Source: Ophiothrix spiculata
Taxonomy: Eukaryota; Echinodermata; Ophiuroidea; Amphilepidida; Ophiotrichidae
Assembly: GCA_000969725.1 (NCBI GenBank)
Contig: JXSR01S034002.1
Strand: one strand, 5' to 3'
DNA length: 20,603 nucleotides
Both the position numbers and the translations under genes were made by a program. Shown in pieces: positions 10,017-19,498 of the stretch (position 1 is its first letter; the number at the start of each line of letters is the position of its first letter). The notes under the pieces were generated by a model, which searched no databases, was not told where the DNA came from, and saw only the letters and a list, made by a program, of their open reading frames with translations.

Positions 10017-10291
10017 TAGGTTATACCCTGGAACAAAAACCATATTGATACCTTTGTCCAATAAGAAGTTTAAGGTTATACCCTGGAACAAAAACCATCG
10101 TGATACCTTTGTCCAAGAAGAAGTATAAGGTTTTACCCTGGAACAAAAACCATCGTGATACCTTTGTCCACGAAGAAGTTTAAGGTTTTACCCTGGAACA
10201 AAAACCATCGTGATACATTTATCCAAGAAGAAGTTTAAGGTTTTACCCTGGAACAAAAACCATCGTGATACCTTTATCCAAGAAGAAGTTT
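10017..10291 (+). repeat. minisatellite: five tandem copies of a 55-bp unit
   Basis: Units start at about 10017, 10072, 10127, 10182 and 10237 with an exact 55-bp period; the phrase ACCCTGGAACAAAAACCAT is present in each. Within a unit, GGTTTT and AAAACC can pair across about 12 bases. Variants are ordered: copies 1-2 have GGTTATACC while copies 3-5 have GGTTTTACC; copies 1-3 have TTTGTCC while copies 4-5 have TTTATCC; copy 1 alone has CATATTGAT. That pattern fits stepwise duplication by unequal exchange. The unit length is not a multiple of three and no open frame runs through the array. Confidence 0.92.
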
Positions 10292-10546
10292 CATTCTAAA
10301 TTGGAACAGTTTTTTCTGACACTCTATCAGATCTAAACTGAAATGTGTCTGTCCTGTCATGATCGTGTTTAAAATATATATTTGAATCTAACTCTAGACA
10401 TTTTGAAATCCATTTATAAATAATTTAACTAGACTAGAGTATAAATTATTTCTTATTATTAATTCTAGTCATGGTTTAGTTTATTTATAGTTTTAGCCGT
10501 ATTTGAGTACTTTGCTCTCATGGTCGTGTTTTGATTAACTTCTGGT
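10292..10546. other. unassigned DNA
   Basis: AT-rich sequence between the minisatellite and the SINE tail. No supported feature. Confidence 0.4.
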
Positions 10547-10773
10547 AATCAATCAATCAATGAAAAAAGTACTTGCATGATAACATGCATACCCCATGAA
10601 GGAGTCTATTCGTATAGGGGACACACGGCTTTACGTGACTGTCCGACCATGGAGCAAGTAGAGTAAAGTTTCTTGCACAAGGAAACAAGGAGACGATAAC
10701 CGCCCAGTCCGGGGCTCGAACCCACAATCTCTGCATTCCGAGACCCGTGCTCTAACCGCTCGGTAATGTTGAC
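10547..10773 (-). mobile_element. tRNA-derived SINE
   Basis: Read on the minus strand, the head begins near GTCAACATTACCGAGCGG at 10773. It carries a box-A-like CCGAGCGGTTAGAGCAC (complement of 10747-10763) and a strong box B GGTTCGAGCC (complement of 10713-10722), the internal RNA polymerase III promoter of tRNA-type SINEs. The body that follows contains TCCTTGTGCAAGAAACTTTA, resembling a central segment I recall from other invertebrate SINEs (from memory, unchecked). The element ends in a (TTGA)n-type tail, seen on the plus strand as repeated AATC at 10547-10563. SINEs encode no protein and borrow LINE machinery; the LINE in this window ends in poly(A), so it is not an obvious partner. No target duplication was recognised. 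Confidence 0.8.
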
Positions 10774-10880
10774 ATTCCAAACCCCATTTGAATTAGATAC
10801 TGTATAGTCATTTTAGATAAGATGTTTGAAATATATAATATCTAATACACGCCCACAGACAGATGTCTTAGACATTTAGG

Positions 10881-11849
10881 CTAAAGGGCTAGATACAGTT
10901 CGTCATTTTTGTAGTTTGTAGACATTTTCATTCAAACTTTTTCTCATGGTGATTAATTTTTAAGAATGGTGTTAATTGTCATGCTGAATGTACCATGTAC
11001 AGTTTCACCATTGTGTAAAACATAACCATCATTTCAAGGAGAGATTATAGCTATGATGAATAGATCTAGCTCGTAAAACATCAATATCAAACATTACCCA
11101 TCAGATAATACATGTACACTTGAAAATGTGCAAATGTGAACATTAGGTCTATGTGAAAATTTTAATGCAAATGCTCATTCAGAATGAACAGTTTGCACCA
11201 TTGTTGTAAATTGAATACCAGAATGCAAGACTGACCCAAGTTCACTTTTTTTTCGAAATCAGAAGATGCTTTCTCTTAGCTAGGGCTACCTTGTGAGTGA
11301 AGGACTAAAATGAATCCGCACCGCAAATGCCCTCAAAACTCCTTTTTGTATTCAAAAGTTGACAAAATCCATGGACGTGGGTCAGTGTTGCATACATATA
11401 ATTTAAAATTGGACGATAATTGGTGTTTGGTGTAGGTTCTGTCTATATTGCTTAGAAAACATGCACAATTTTAAAATTGGTAGTCTCATTTCAAAATGGC
11501 GGTCGAAAACCCTATTTTAAGGAAAAGTTCCGCAGCAACTATGTGAAAATACTGTTTTTCCGACTGAATATTTTGACCCAAGTCCACTGTCTAAAATGAC
11601 CCCCCTGCAAAGCATTGCAAGCACAAATTCTATAGCAGAATCATGTTTCATATGGCAATTGAATTCATTCACCTACCCTGCGAGCCAAATTGGTATAACT
11701 TAAACATTAGACATACTTTTTTTTTCATTTTCTCAAAAACTATTCCAATGGACTTGGGTCACTGTTTCATTCCGATATTCAATTTTACACCAATGATTAA
11801 ATTCTGAATGAAACTAACTACAAAAATGACGAACTGTATATCCCGTTAG
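10881..11849. mobile_element. terminal-inverted-repeat element with alternating internal motif
   Basis: The left end (CTAAAGGGCTAGATACAG, then TTCGTCATTTTTGTAGTT) matches the right end read inward from 11849 (CTAACGGGATATACAG, then the same following phrase) over about 38 bp. A second inverted pair lies further in: 11165-11244 matches the complement of about 11745-11815, both containing CATTCAGAAT, GTAAA-TTGAATA and TGACCCAAGT. The motif TGGACTTGGGTCA or its complement occurs at 11232, 11372, 11574 and 11749 in alternating orientation. No transposase frame is seen. The flanking duplication is unclear, so the superfamily is not assigned. Confidence 0.65.
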
Positions 11850-12272
11850 ATTGACGACATAAACAGTTTCAGTTCCTCTTAGCTGCAGCTTTAACTTTCT
11901 CTTTGTGTTTATCATTTATCTAGGATACAACACCACCGACGGCTTCAAATATGTAATTGTGGCAGCGATGTATCGCCCAAAGGATAGGGTTGGATTTAGA
12001 AAGATTCGAATTCACCGCATATGTCATGGTTATTCAATTGGCTTTCTTGTCTATGGAACCTAAATCTCATCTGTTTACTATTCTAGAAAATCCCGAAACA
12101 AGTGTTTTTTTTTAATTTTGTATATTTTCTTTTCTTTTTATGGCTGCATCAACTATCCGTTATCCAAATGTGTTATATATATATCACAATGGAGATATGG
12201 TGATGAGAATATGAATTTCCATCAAATCAAATTATTTGCAGACATATTTTAGGCTAATCAATATATAGAAAA
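11850..12272. other. unassigned DNA
   Basis: No gene or repeat boundary is supported. A short (TA)n run is present near 12173-12183. Confidence 0.4.
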
Positions 12273-12811
12273 TTAAAGCCATAGGTCAAATCAAATTGCA
12301 AAAGTAATGATATTCACATGATAATATCAAACATATACAACAACACAACAAAAATCTACAAAAATCTATTTGGTGGAACAGTGATTAATTTGCATAAAAC
12401 AAAATGGCTGCCAAAATAGCGGAGTAACATTTCAAAATGGGTTAAATCTGTTAAAAAACCATTCTATTGTGTTCCACTAATCACAAAGAATCAGAAAAAG
12501 TATATTTTTTACCCATCTCCGAAATATGGTTAATGAGTTATATCCAAAAAACGTGAAAGGTCATATCAGGGGTTTTGCCCATAAAATTGAAACCGAATAA
12601 ATTTGTCTAATTTTATTTTGGCATTGTAACTGTACTTGCAATGCGCAAATTTTAGCAAAATTTCATGCGAAAATTCCTTCGGGAACACTGTTTTAGAAAT
12701 GTTGGCGGAAATATTTTTGACACGACAAAAAATGAAACGGTTCATCCGATTTTCATTTTTTTCTCTGTATTTTACTCCTTTTTACATGCTTTATCTTTGA
12801 CCAGACTTTAA
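12273..12811. mobile_element. possible third TTAA-flanked non-autonomous element
   Basis: TTAA at 12273-12276 is followed by AGCCATAGGTCAAATC. TTAA at 12808-12811 is preceded by a sequence whose complement reads AGTCTGGTCAAAGAT. The shared GGTCAAA core and the TTAA boxes suggest weak terminal inverted repeats around a 531-bp body, as in the two clearer elements at 2858 and 9137. The match needs gaps and is short, so chance is a real alternative in AT-rich DNA. Confidence 0.3.
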
Positions 12812-13679
12812 ACGTAAAATTCATGTTTCCATGAGTAAATGAAACGGTACAATAAAATACAATATTATGCCAAGGATTTGCAATACATATATTGAAAATG
12901 CTGTCCTAATATTTTACTATGTTATAGGTATGGTTAAAGAGGTTTCCGGCAATTTAAAAGAAAAAAAAACCCTGATAAATGACTTGTTTAACAGACCAAT
13001 CACAAAATATCCTGGGAAAAAAGGAATTTCATTGTCAATTATGGATGCCAATACTCAGATCAGTATTTAATCCCAATTGTTGTAATTTCTCAATATTAGG
13101 TAATTATGTCTTCCTAGTCATATTGGATAATATTTGAAGAAATCATTTGACTCGAGAATTGTGCTTGCTTTTGCATATTGTGATCAATATACTTTTAAAA
13201 AAAAAAAAAAACTTTTTCCCAACGATGACTTGGTGCGCAATGTAAAACTTTTAATTTTCCGCAAAACTGTGTTTATTTCGACAAACAAACAAGATACAGA
13301 ACAAACGTGTTTCACATATAAGATGCGATTATGGTAGCCAACTGTTGATTGCAACAATGATATCAGATTATGACATCTTTACTTCAAGTAATGTGTTCGT
13401 GACCTCTTCATAGCAATTAAAATTTAAAGTACAACAACAAAGTTAAGACAAGTTAAGAGAAAGAGTATTCTGCAGATGTGACTGATGATGAATGCCAAAT
13501 TATGCAAACGAATATCAGGTGTAAAATAACAATTTTTGGAACATTTTTACCATTTGACTCTCGAGAGTGTTCCAATGATACCAGCTGAAGAGTCAGTGAG
13601 AGTCACATCATTGTAATGATTTGAGAATGCAAGATACTTATATTGACAGGTTTCGAGTATCACTGTTGATGCATAACCT
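12812..13679. other. unassigned DNA with a short palindrome
   Basis: Two 67-codon plus-strand frames (12867-13070 and 13134-13337) are lysine- and asparagine-rich, run through A-rich tracts and show no domain. ACTCTCGAGAGT (13557-13568) is a perfect 12-bp palindrome. Nothing else is supported. Confidence 0.45.
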
Positions 13680-14490
13680 GGTAAAGAGTCAGAAGACCCC
13701 GTTTCAGTGTCATTCTACACTACTAGCTTGTACTTCATTTTTGTCATGACACTGACACACTCTATCATGACACTCTGAGTGTACACCTCAAAGGGGGCAA
13801 CCTATCCAATTCAGTGTCATTGTTACGCCACAAGAGTGTAAGCAGATATCAATCTGCCACCTCACGAGATCACAACGGATGGTCTGACACCCAATGGTGG
13901 TGCCAACGTTAAGGGTTCAGTGTCATGTGACACCATGGGAGTGTAAAAAGGAAATCCGGCAGCATACTGACACCACAAGAGATCATAGCGGGTGGTCCGA
14001 CACCCAAGGATGTTCATTAATTCCCCTCCCATTGATTGCGAAGGCACATAGGTCAATAGGCTGCTGCCCTTATCCAATGGAAAGGTTAAGAAAGCCTTTT
14101 CTTTGTCTTTCATTGACATTTAAAAGTAATAACATTTAAAGATTTTCTTAACCTTTTTACCGAGTAAAGGTTAACTGTGAATGCCTGTAAAATATGTTGG
14201 TGTCAAAACGACACCTTTTAGGAGTCAACTGTAAAATGACACTTATGAAGGCGTATTTTTTCGTAATTTGACTTCAATATTGGTGTAATAGTATGGTAAC
14301 ACCTGCAAGTGTCAAGTGGTGATCATTTAGTGATTTACATCAGATTCGGTGTCAAATGACTCCATGGATGTCAATACTTGGAGGCAGAGCGTGCAAATGC
14401 TAAGTCGAAGCATGATGACACCGATTGGTATAATTTTGACACCAGACTTGTTGTAAATCAAAACACCAGCCTTGACACGTTTTGCCGCTC
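13680..14490. repeat. GTGTCA/TGACAC-rich region with 106-bp partial duplication
   Basis: About sixteen GTGTCA or TGACAC hexamers can be counted in roughly 800 bp, far above the less than one expected by chance. Several sit in a degenerate longer motif of the form GTGTCA-few bases-GACACC-A/T-GGAGTGTAA (for example near 13919, 14199 and 14350). A larger duplication is visible: the block from TTCAGTGTCAT at 13810 to GACACCCAATGGTG near 13900 resembles the one from 13916 to GACACCCAAGGATG near 14012, offset by 106 bp at its left edge. Overlapping frames on both strands at 13862-14139 are by-products of this repetition. Confidence 0.6.
14081..14157. repeat. inverted repeat AAAGGTTAAGAAA
   Basis: AAAGGTTAAGAAA (14081-14093) pairs with TTTCTTAACCTTT (about 14144-14156) across a loop of about 50 bp. 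It lies inside the GTGTCA-rich region and may be part of the same unidentified element. Confidence 0.6.
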
Positions 14491-14609
14491 AAGTGTTCTA
14501 TTCGCCATTTTTTGCTACATTTCTATTAGTTTGAATATAATATTTATGATAAAATGATTGTATAGTAAGTCTTAACTTTATTGTACATGGTGCATGAACT
14601 ATTATTAAG

Positions 14610-14830
14610 CTTATAATCTTACATGTAAGTTGTAAGGCGTGTAAGCTTGCATGCAGGTTAACAACTTAACGTACTACACATTTTACAAAAATAGGACTTA
14701 CAATTTACATGGCAAATAGACCATAGATATCTTCTAAGGTATAGGCCTATGATAAAACTACCATTACATTTTAAAGAAAGCCTATTATGTAAACTAACAA
14801 GCATGTAAGCTTACATGTAGGTGTACAAGC
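14610..14830. repeat. cluster of CATGTAAG/CTTACATG palindromes
   Basis: CTTACATGTAAG (14618-14629) is a perfect 12-bp palindrome and CATGTAAGCTTACATG (14802-14817) a perfect 16-bp one. Between them are GTAAGCTTGCATGC (14641) and GTTAACAACTTAAC. The recurrence of the same half-site in different arrangements suggests an old palindromic repeat, but no element boundaries can be drawn. Confidence 0.5.
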
Positions 14831-15464
14831 ATGACAAGCATTTGCATTTTGCAAAATATAGTTTTATTTACATGGACATAAAGTCTCGATATTATGAAGA
14901 AGTTCGTTCCATTATTCAACGAACGTCTATCATTTCATCAAGAAAGAGTCCGGATTGTATTCATTATCTCCCTGTTTGTTCATGCAATACGAGAAAATAT
15001 TAATGGTCAGGGACCGAACGATACGACCTAAGCCATTAATGTTTTATTTTTCATATTGCATTAAACATGTTAAAACAAGCAAGGTTTAATGAATTTTTCA
15101 CTCAGTCTACATTGATTTTTGTATAGCACAAACTTTGATGTCTTATGGGATACGGAAACACGAAAAATAATTATTGCTGTATCTATATTTACTGAGTGAA
15201 GAAAAAATTATGTGTTCGCCGTTTTTGTTTGAAACTAAAGGTGATCAATAGCTTTCCTGAAAAGATTAATGAGTCTATTAAGACAGCGTGATCAAGATAC
15301 CTAAGTAGTTGATACAATCCTGGGAATCATGGACTATTTACACATAATTACGTAATTTCCGAGGTTTTGATTAGTCGAGAGCCGTCACGTGGATTGGCAC
15401 ATACTAGAAACCTTATGTACTTCTTTTGATTAGTGTGACACTTAACTAAAAACTCTCTTGTGAT
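14831..15464. other. unassigned DNA
   Basis: No gene, RNA or repeat is supported. The small plus-strand frame at 14821-15003 has no recognisable feature. Confidence 0.45.
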
Positions 15465-15692
15465 GTTCAGACATACCGGCTCATAACTTTATCTGTAATT
15501 TTATTCGAATTGATGAATGCAATGATCTTGGAAAAGATTTGTAAATAATCTTGAAAACATGGTTATTCACATAAATGCTGAGAGATATTACAAGCAAATG
15601 CTGAAATTACACAATAATTTTTACATGTACCGAATTTTTGAACACTGATTTTCTCAAAACAGCATTTGACTCTTGTGCCGGTATGTCAGAAC
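15465..15692. repeat. inverted repeat pair GTTCAGACATACCGGC
   Basis: GTTCAGACATACCGGC (15465-15480) is complementary to GCCGGTATGTCAGAAC (15677-15692) in 15 of 16 positions, enclosing about 196 bp. The arrangement has the size of a small MITE, but the flanking bases do not give a clear target duplication and similarity does not clearly extend inward. A foldback relic is an equally good reading. Confidence 0.5.
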
Positions 15693-15908
15693 AGCGACGA
15701 AGTTATAAGTTACAGAGCGAACCATGTTGTTACCTTTATTAAGGACTAAGGAAATTCTGATAAGTATGAACACATTTTGAAGCTGTGATTCCCATGTTAA
15801 GGAAGTGTGCTCTATTCAACGGGCCTTGAATGAGAATGATTTTTCAACTGAAGTAATCGTGAAAAGAGCATCTTTGGAGAGCGGAAGAGGAGGTGTGAAA
15901 AGGGGGTC

Positions 15909-15925
15909 TTTTTTTTTTTTTTTTT
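15909..15925 (-). repeat. LINE poly(A) tail
   Basis: Seventeen T on the plus strand equal a 17-base A tail on the LINE strand. A short AT-rich piece with another A run (AAAAAATTATAA on the minus strand) precedes it. It marks the 3' boundary of the insertion. Confidence 0.85.
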
Positions 15926-16259
15926 ATAATTTTTTGTCTTTTAGCATCCGCCTTTATTAAGCAATATTATTGTATATTTAACACGTATTGAATGAACAAT
16001 ATTTTACCTTAACTTACTTGTTTTTAAACAGATACTTTCTGCAAAAAGAAACATCACCATAACTGTCATAATTATGTTGGCTTAAGATTTGTAAATAAAT
16101 CGGTCACGTGGTCTTGGGAAACAAAAACAAACTATGTTGGTATTCAACAGGGTGTTAAAAAAGCACATTATAATACAAATAATTATTAGTATTTAATATT
16201 CAATATGGTGTGCACATAAATTGCAAAGTGGTAAATTTATCAGGGTGGTACATGGAGGG
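15926..16259 (-). other. LINE 3' untranslated region
   Basis: About 334 bp separate the inferred ORF2 stop (TGA at 16262-16260) from the poly(A) tail. The sequence is AT-rich with no frame of note. The polyadenylation signal lies near its end. Confidence 0.75.
15953..15958 (-). promoter_or_regulatory. polyadenylation signal AATAAA of the LINE
   Basis: AATAAA on the minus strand (TTTATT on the plus strand) sits about 28 bases before the poly(A) tract, the normal distance between a cleavage-polyadenylation signal and the cleavage site. It supports this being the true 3' end of a reverse-transcribed LINE RNA. Confidence 0.8.
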
Positions 16260-17587
16260 TCAATGAAACCCGTTCCACTTAGAGTAGTGAGTGGCAAGTT
16301 TGTCTTTTCTGGTAGCAATTTGGCGGTCAATTTCAATAGCCTCTTGAACAACACAGGAATATGGAGAGTTTAAGTTTCACATTATTTAATTTACACTTGT
16401 ATATATAACGTTTGGCCAATAGAATAATAAAATTAATTGCAAGGTTTGGCTTTTTAATCTTATGCCCGAAAAAAATATTTTCTTCTGTTATTGATATTTG
16501 TTGACCAGATTTCCGTTTTATCCAGATAAATAGTTCTGTCCAAAAGGTATGCACGACATTGCAATAAAAGAGAAAATGTTCAATTGTTTCAATTTCTTGT
16601 TCGCAGAAAGCACATTTGTTATTGCTGCTTATATTTATTTTACAGAGAAATTCATTTTTGGCTATTATTCTATGTAGTAGTTTGAACTGAAAATTTTGAG
16701 TATTTGAATCAATTGCACATTTAAAGGCTAAAAGAAAGATGTCATTCCAATCATTTTCGTGATTTGGCATTGGTCTTTTCCATTTGTCTTTAATTCTGTT
16801 TGGCATGATATAAACATTGTTCAACATTTGTTCTCTTAATGTTCTATTGCAATGTTGACAGGTGAAGATTTGGAAGATATGGTCATCAAATATTTGATTA
16901 TTTTCGTTTGGTTTGATTGTGTTCGAATCTATCTTATTTTTCCATATTTTTGGAATAGCGGAAACTAATTGGATATAGTCGAACCATTTGAAGTAATTCT
17001 GAACTTTTTCTTTAATTTCAGCTAAGGTCTTAATTTTCATATTGTTTGTAACAATGTCCTTCATATATACTATACCAGCTTTGTACCAATTCTTCCACCA
17101 AGCAAGTTTCTTATCTATTTTAATGCTGGAATTAAGCCAAATAACTTGGTCCAATATGTCGGTTTCTGTTTTTGGTTCTCTATAATGGATATTTGCCCAA
17201 CATTTCACAATACTTCTAGTAAATGGATTTTCTATTTTATCAATAAAAGGTTCAGTACAGTAAAAATTACATTTAAATAAAAACATACCACCATATGCTT
17301 CCAGAGAATTAGCCATTACTGTTTTCCATCGAACATCTTCACTTTTATCATAAAACCTTTTAATCCATACAATTTTCAACATGTTACAAAAACTTCTGCA
17401 TTCGGGCATTCCAAGGCCACCATCTTTAACAGGCAGAATGAGATTTTTCTTTTTATTTTATCTGGTTTACCATCCCAAACGAAATCATAAAGTATATTAT
17501 CAAGGTCATTAAAAAAAGATTCCGGTGGGTTTGCAAATACAGAAAAAGGATATACAAGTTTAGATAAGGCAAATGTCTTAATGAGTG
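16260..17587 (-). pseudogene. LINE ORF2, thumb/C-terminal region with CCHC zinc knuckle, frameshifted
   Basis: After LTFLGK a one-base loss in an A run near 17595 puts ITLIKTFALSKLVYP and FVWDGKPDKIKRK in another frame. A second loss near 17446 leads to NLILPVKDGGLGMPEC and then a 358-codon open stretch (17409-16333). That stretch holds the knuckle CAFCEQEIETIEHFLFYC (C-x2-C-x8-H-x4-C, about 16614-16561), typical of L1-type ORF2 tails and thought to bind RNA. Near 16357 a further shift changes frame. The likely true ending is EAIEIDRQIATRKDKLATHY...KWNGFH, with the TGA stop at 16262-16260, rather than the apparent stop at 16333. The assignment to the LINE is firm; the exact indel positions are approximate. 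Confidence 0.88.
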
Positions 17588-18442
17588 TTATTTTCCCAAG
17601 AAGGTTAAATTTCTACCTTTCCATATTTGTAAAGTTTTCTTAATTTCTTCTAATTTGGAGCTAAAGTTTTGCTTAACCATCTGGTTCTGATCATGTGAAA
17701 TATAAAGCCCAAGATATGAAATAGCTGTATTTGACCATTGGAGGTTTCTTTCAACAAAGTGTATTTGGTCGGAAGTTTTTAAACTACCCAACCGTAATAT
17801 TATACTTTTGTCATAATTAACTTGTAAGCCAGAGAAAATAGAAAACTTGTCCAGAATGTTCAACGTTTCGCCGACTGACTCTTTTGAACCATCAATGTAT
17901 ACAATTGTATCATCAGCATATTGACTTATCTTAACTTCACATTCTAAATTTGTATCGTTACATACAGATGCTACTTTAATACCCTTAATAATATTTGAGG
18001 AACGTATAACATGACTTACAAGTTCACTGCAAATTAAGAAAATATAAGGTGATAAACAACAGCCTTGACGTACACCTCTAAAGATGTTGAAAAATTCTGA
18101 TGCATAGCCATTATTTATAACACAACTCTGTGCCCCATTTATATAACATTTACCCATTTCTTGAAATCTGAACCAAAACCAAAATGAACTAAAGCTTTGT
18201 TTATGCAGGACCATTTAATTTTATCAAAAGCTTTCTCAAAATCAATTATTTGTATTATCTGTATAATTAATTACATCTAAAAGAAGTCTAACATTTTCGC
18301 CAATGTATCTTCCTTTGAGAAAACCTGTTTGATCAGAATGGATTAAATTCGGAAGCACTTGTTTCATACGATTGGCCAAAACTTTGGTAATAATCTTATA
18401 ATCTACATTAAGCAATGAAAGCGGCCTCCAATTCTTCAAATA
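17588..18442 (-). pseudogene. LINE ORF2, catalytic reverse transcriptase core, frameshifted
   Basis: Read from 18442 downward: KNWRPLSLLNVDYKIITK and QTGFLKGRYIGENVRLLLDV come first. A frameshift near 18245 follows, then IDFEKAFDKIKW with the first catalytic aspartate (18246-18211). A second frameshift near 18150 restores the earlier frame: CVINNGYASEFFNIFRGVRQ, GCCLSPYIFLI, then YADDTIVYI with the catalytic aspartate pair (YADD at 17920-17909), SGLQVNYDKS and ISYLGLYIS. The set matches the blocks that RNA-templated DNA synthesis of LINEs requires. The first shift is a net +1 (or -2) and the second a net -1. A methionine that seems to begin a 208-codon frame at 18214 is internal to the domain and not a real start. 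Confidence 0.9.
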
Positions 18443-18645
18443 CGAGGGTCATTCAAAAAGTTCTACCTGTTGTATCATAACTTTTGTTCTAATAAAGATA
18501 GCTATTTCAAATTTGGCATAACTTTAGTTAAGAATGTTTCCTACACATGGTTCAACAATCATATAAATATCTTATCTAGATTTCTGTAAGTGTCATGAAA
18601 ACCACAGAGGTTTTCGTTACACCGGAAACGGTCAAAATATGTGCA
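18443..18645 (+). repeat. left terminal inverted repeat of the mariner-type element
   Basis: Starts CGAGGGTCATTCAAAAAGTT and continues through CTACCTGTTGTATCATAACT to ACACCGGAAACGG, matching the complement of the right arm with scattered mismatches and small indels. Confidence 0.8.
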
Positions 18646-19295
18646 ACATTTTTAAAAGTGGCTCAAATACAGTGAATTAAAAAGGCCATAATATAGTCAC
18701 GTAGTAATACTATACAGTAAAAAATTTGTACATCATAAGAATGAACATAACATTATGCGGGATGATTAAAAATGCTGACCCAGTCTGCAAATAATGGTAA
18801 TTCACAAGGATAACAACAATAGGAAAAAATAGCCCCTCCAGAAATAGTATTAAAATCACCAAAGAGAGTTCGTGAAAAAATCGACTTTAATAAAACAAGA
18901 TACAAAATGGTGGCATTGTAAAGCTTTATTTCTATAATATTTTCATGGTAGGTACCAAAGGCAACCAAATTCATGTTTTTGACTGAACAATGTGGTGTAG
19001 TAGCTTCAACTGTTGCTTTTTACATAAAAACGCACTTGGAAAAGTCAGGCTACAGAGAAACACACTATGCTGATATTCGTAAACCTGAGAGGGTACAATA
19101 CATCCTTTCACATTTTTGGATTCTTGGTAATTCATTTCTGTAACAAGTTTACTTTATCAGTGACAAATGACTTGTTGAACTGTTAGTTACACTCTCATAT
19201 CAAATTTATTCTGTAACTTGCATAACTTTTGGGTTTACAGATGTTTTTTTCATACATTACCTGCACATATAATTTCAGGTTAAATGTCATTTGAT

Positions 19296-19498
19296 ATTTT
19301 ACCGTTTCCGGTGAACCCGAACTTACTGTGGTTTTCAGGTAACCTACAGAAATCCAGAAAAGATATCGATATGATTGTTTAACCATGTGTAGGTGACATT
19401 CTTAGCTATATTTGTGTCAATTTTCAAGTATCTACCTTTAACAGAACAACAGAACAAAAGTTATGATACAACAGGTAGAACTTTTTAAATGACCCTCG
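19296..19498 (-). repeat. right terminal inverted repeat of the mariner-type element
   Basis: Complement of the left arm. This arm, not the left one, is the closer relative of the second copy at 20288 (shared AAAATTG, AAGAATGTCA and CCACAGTAAG phrases). The relatedness continues past the inverted repeat to about 19170, which indicates that the second copy lies in opposite orientation. Confidence 0.8.

Noticed and set aside
10017..10291. CRISPR-like array
   Set aside because: The whole 55-bp unit is repeated, with no unique spacers, and the context is eukaryotic.
1575..11625. CCCCCCTnCAAAGCATnGCAAG-like phrases near 1583 and 11600
   Set aside because: Similarity is short and C-run dependent; it is not enough to claim a shared repeat.
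13862..14139. Overlapping 80-85 codon frames on both strands
   Set aside because: Both arise from the repeated GTGTCA-rich sequence; no domain or conserved pattern is seen.
19195..19386. Frame in the mariner right arm with a counterpart at 20358-20579
   Set aside because: The two are alignable because the DNA is homologous, but they share only a short stretch (LKLYVQ) and otherwise diverge as non-coding DNA would.
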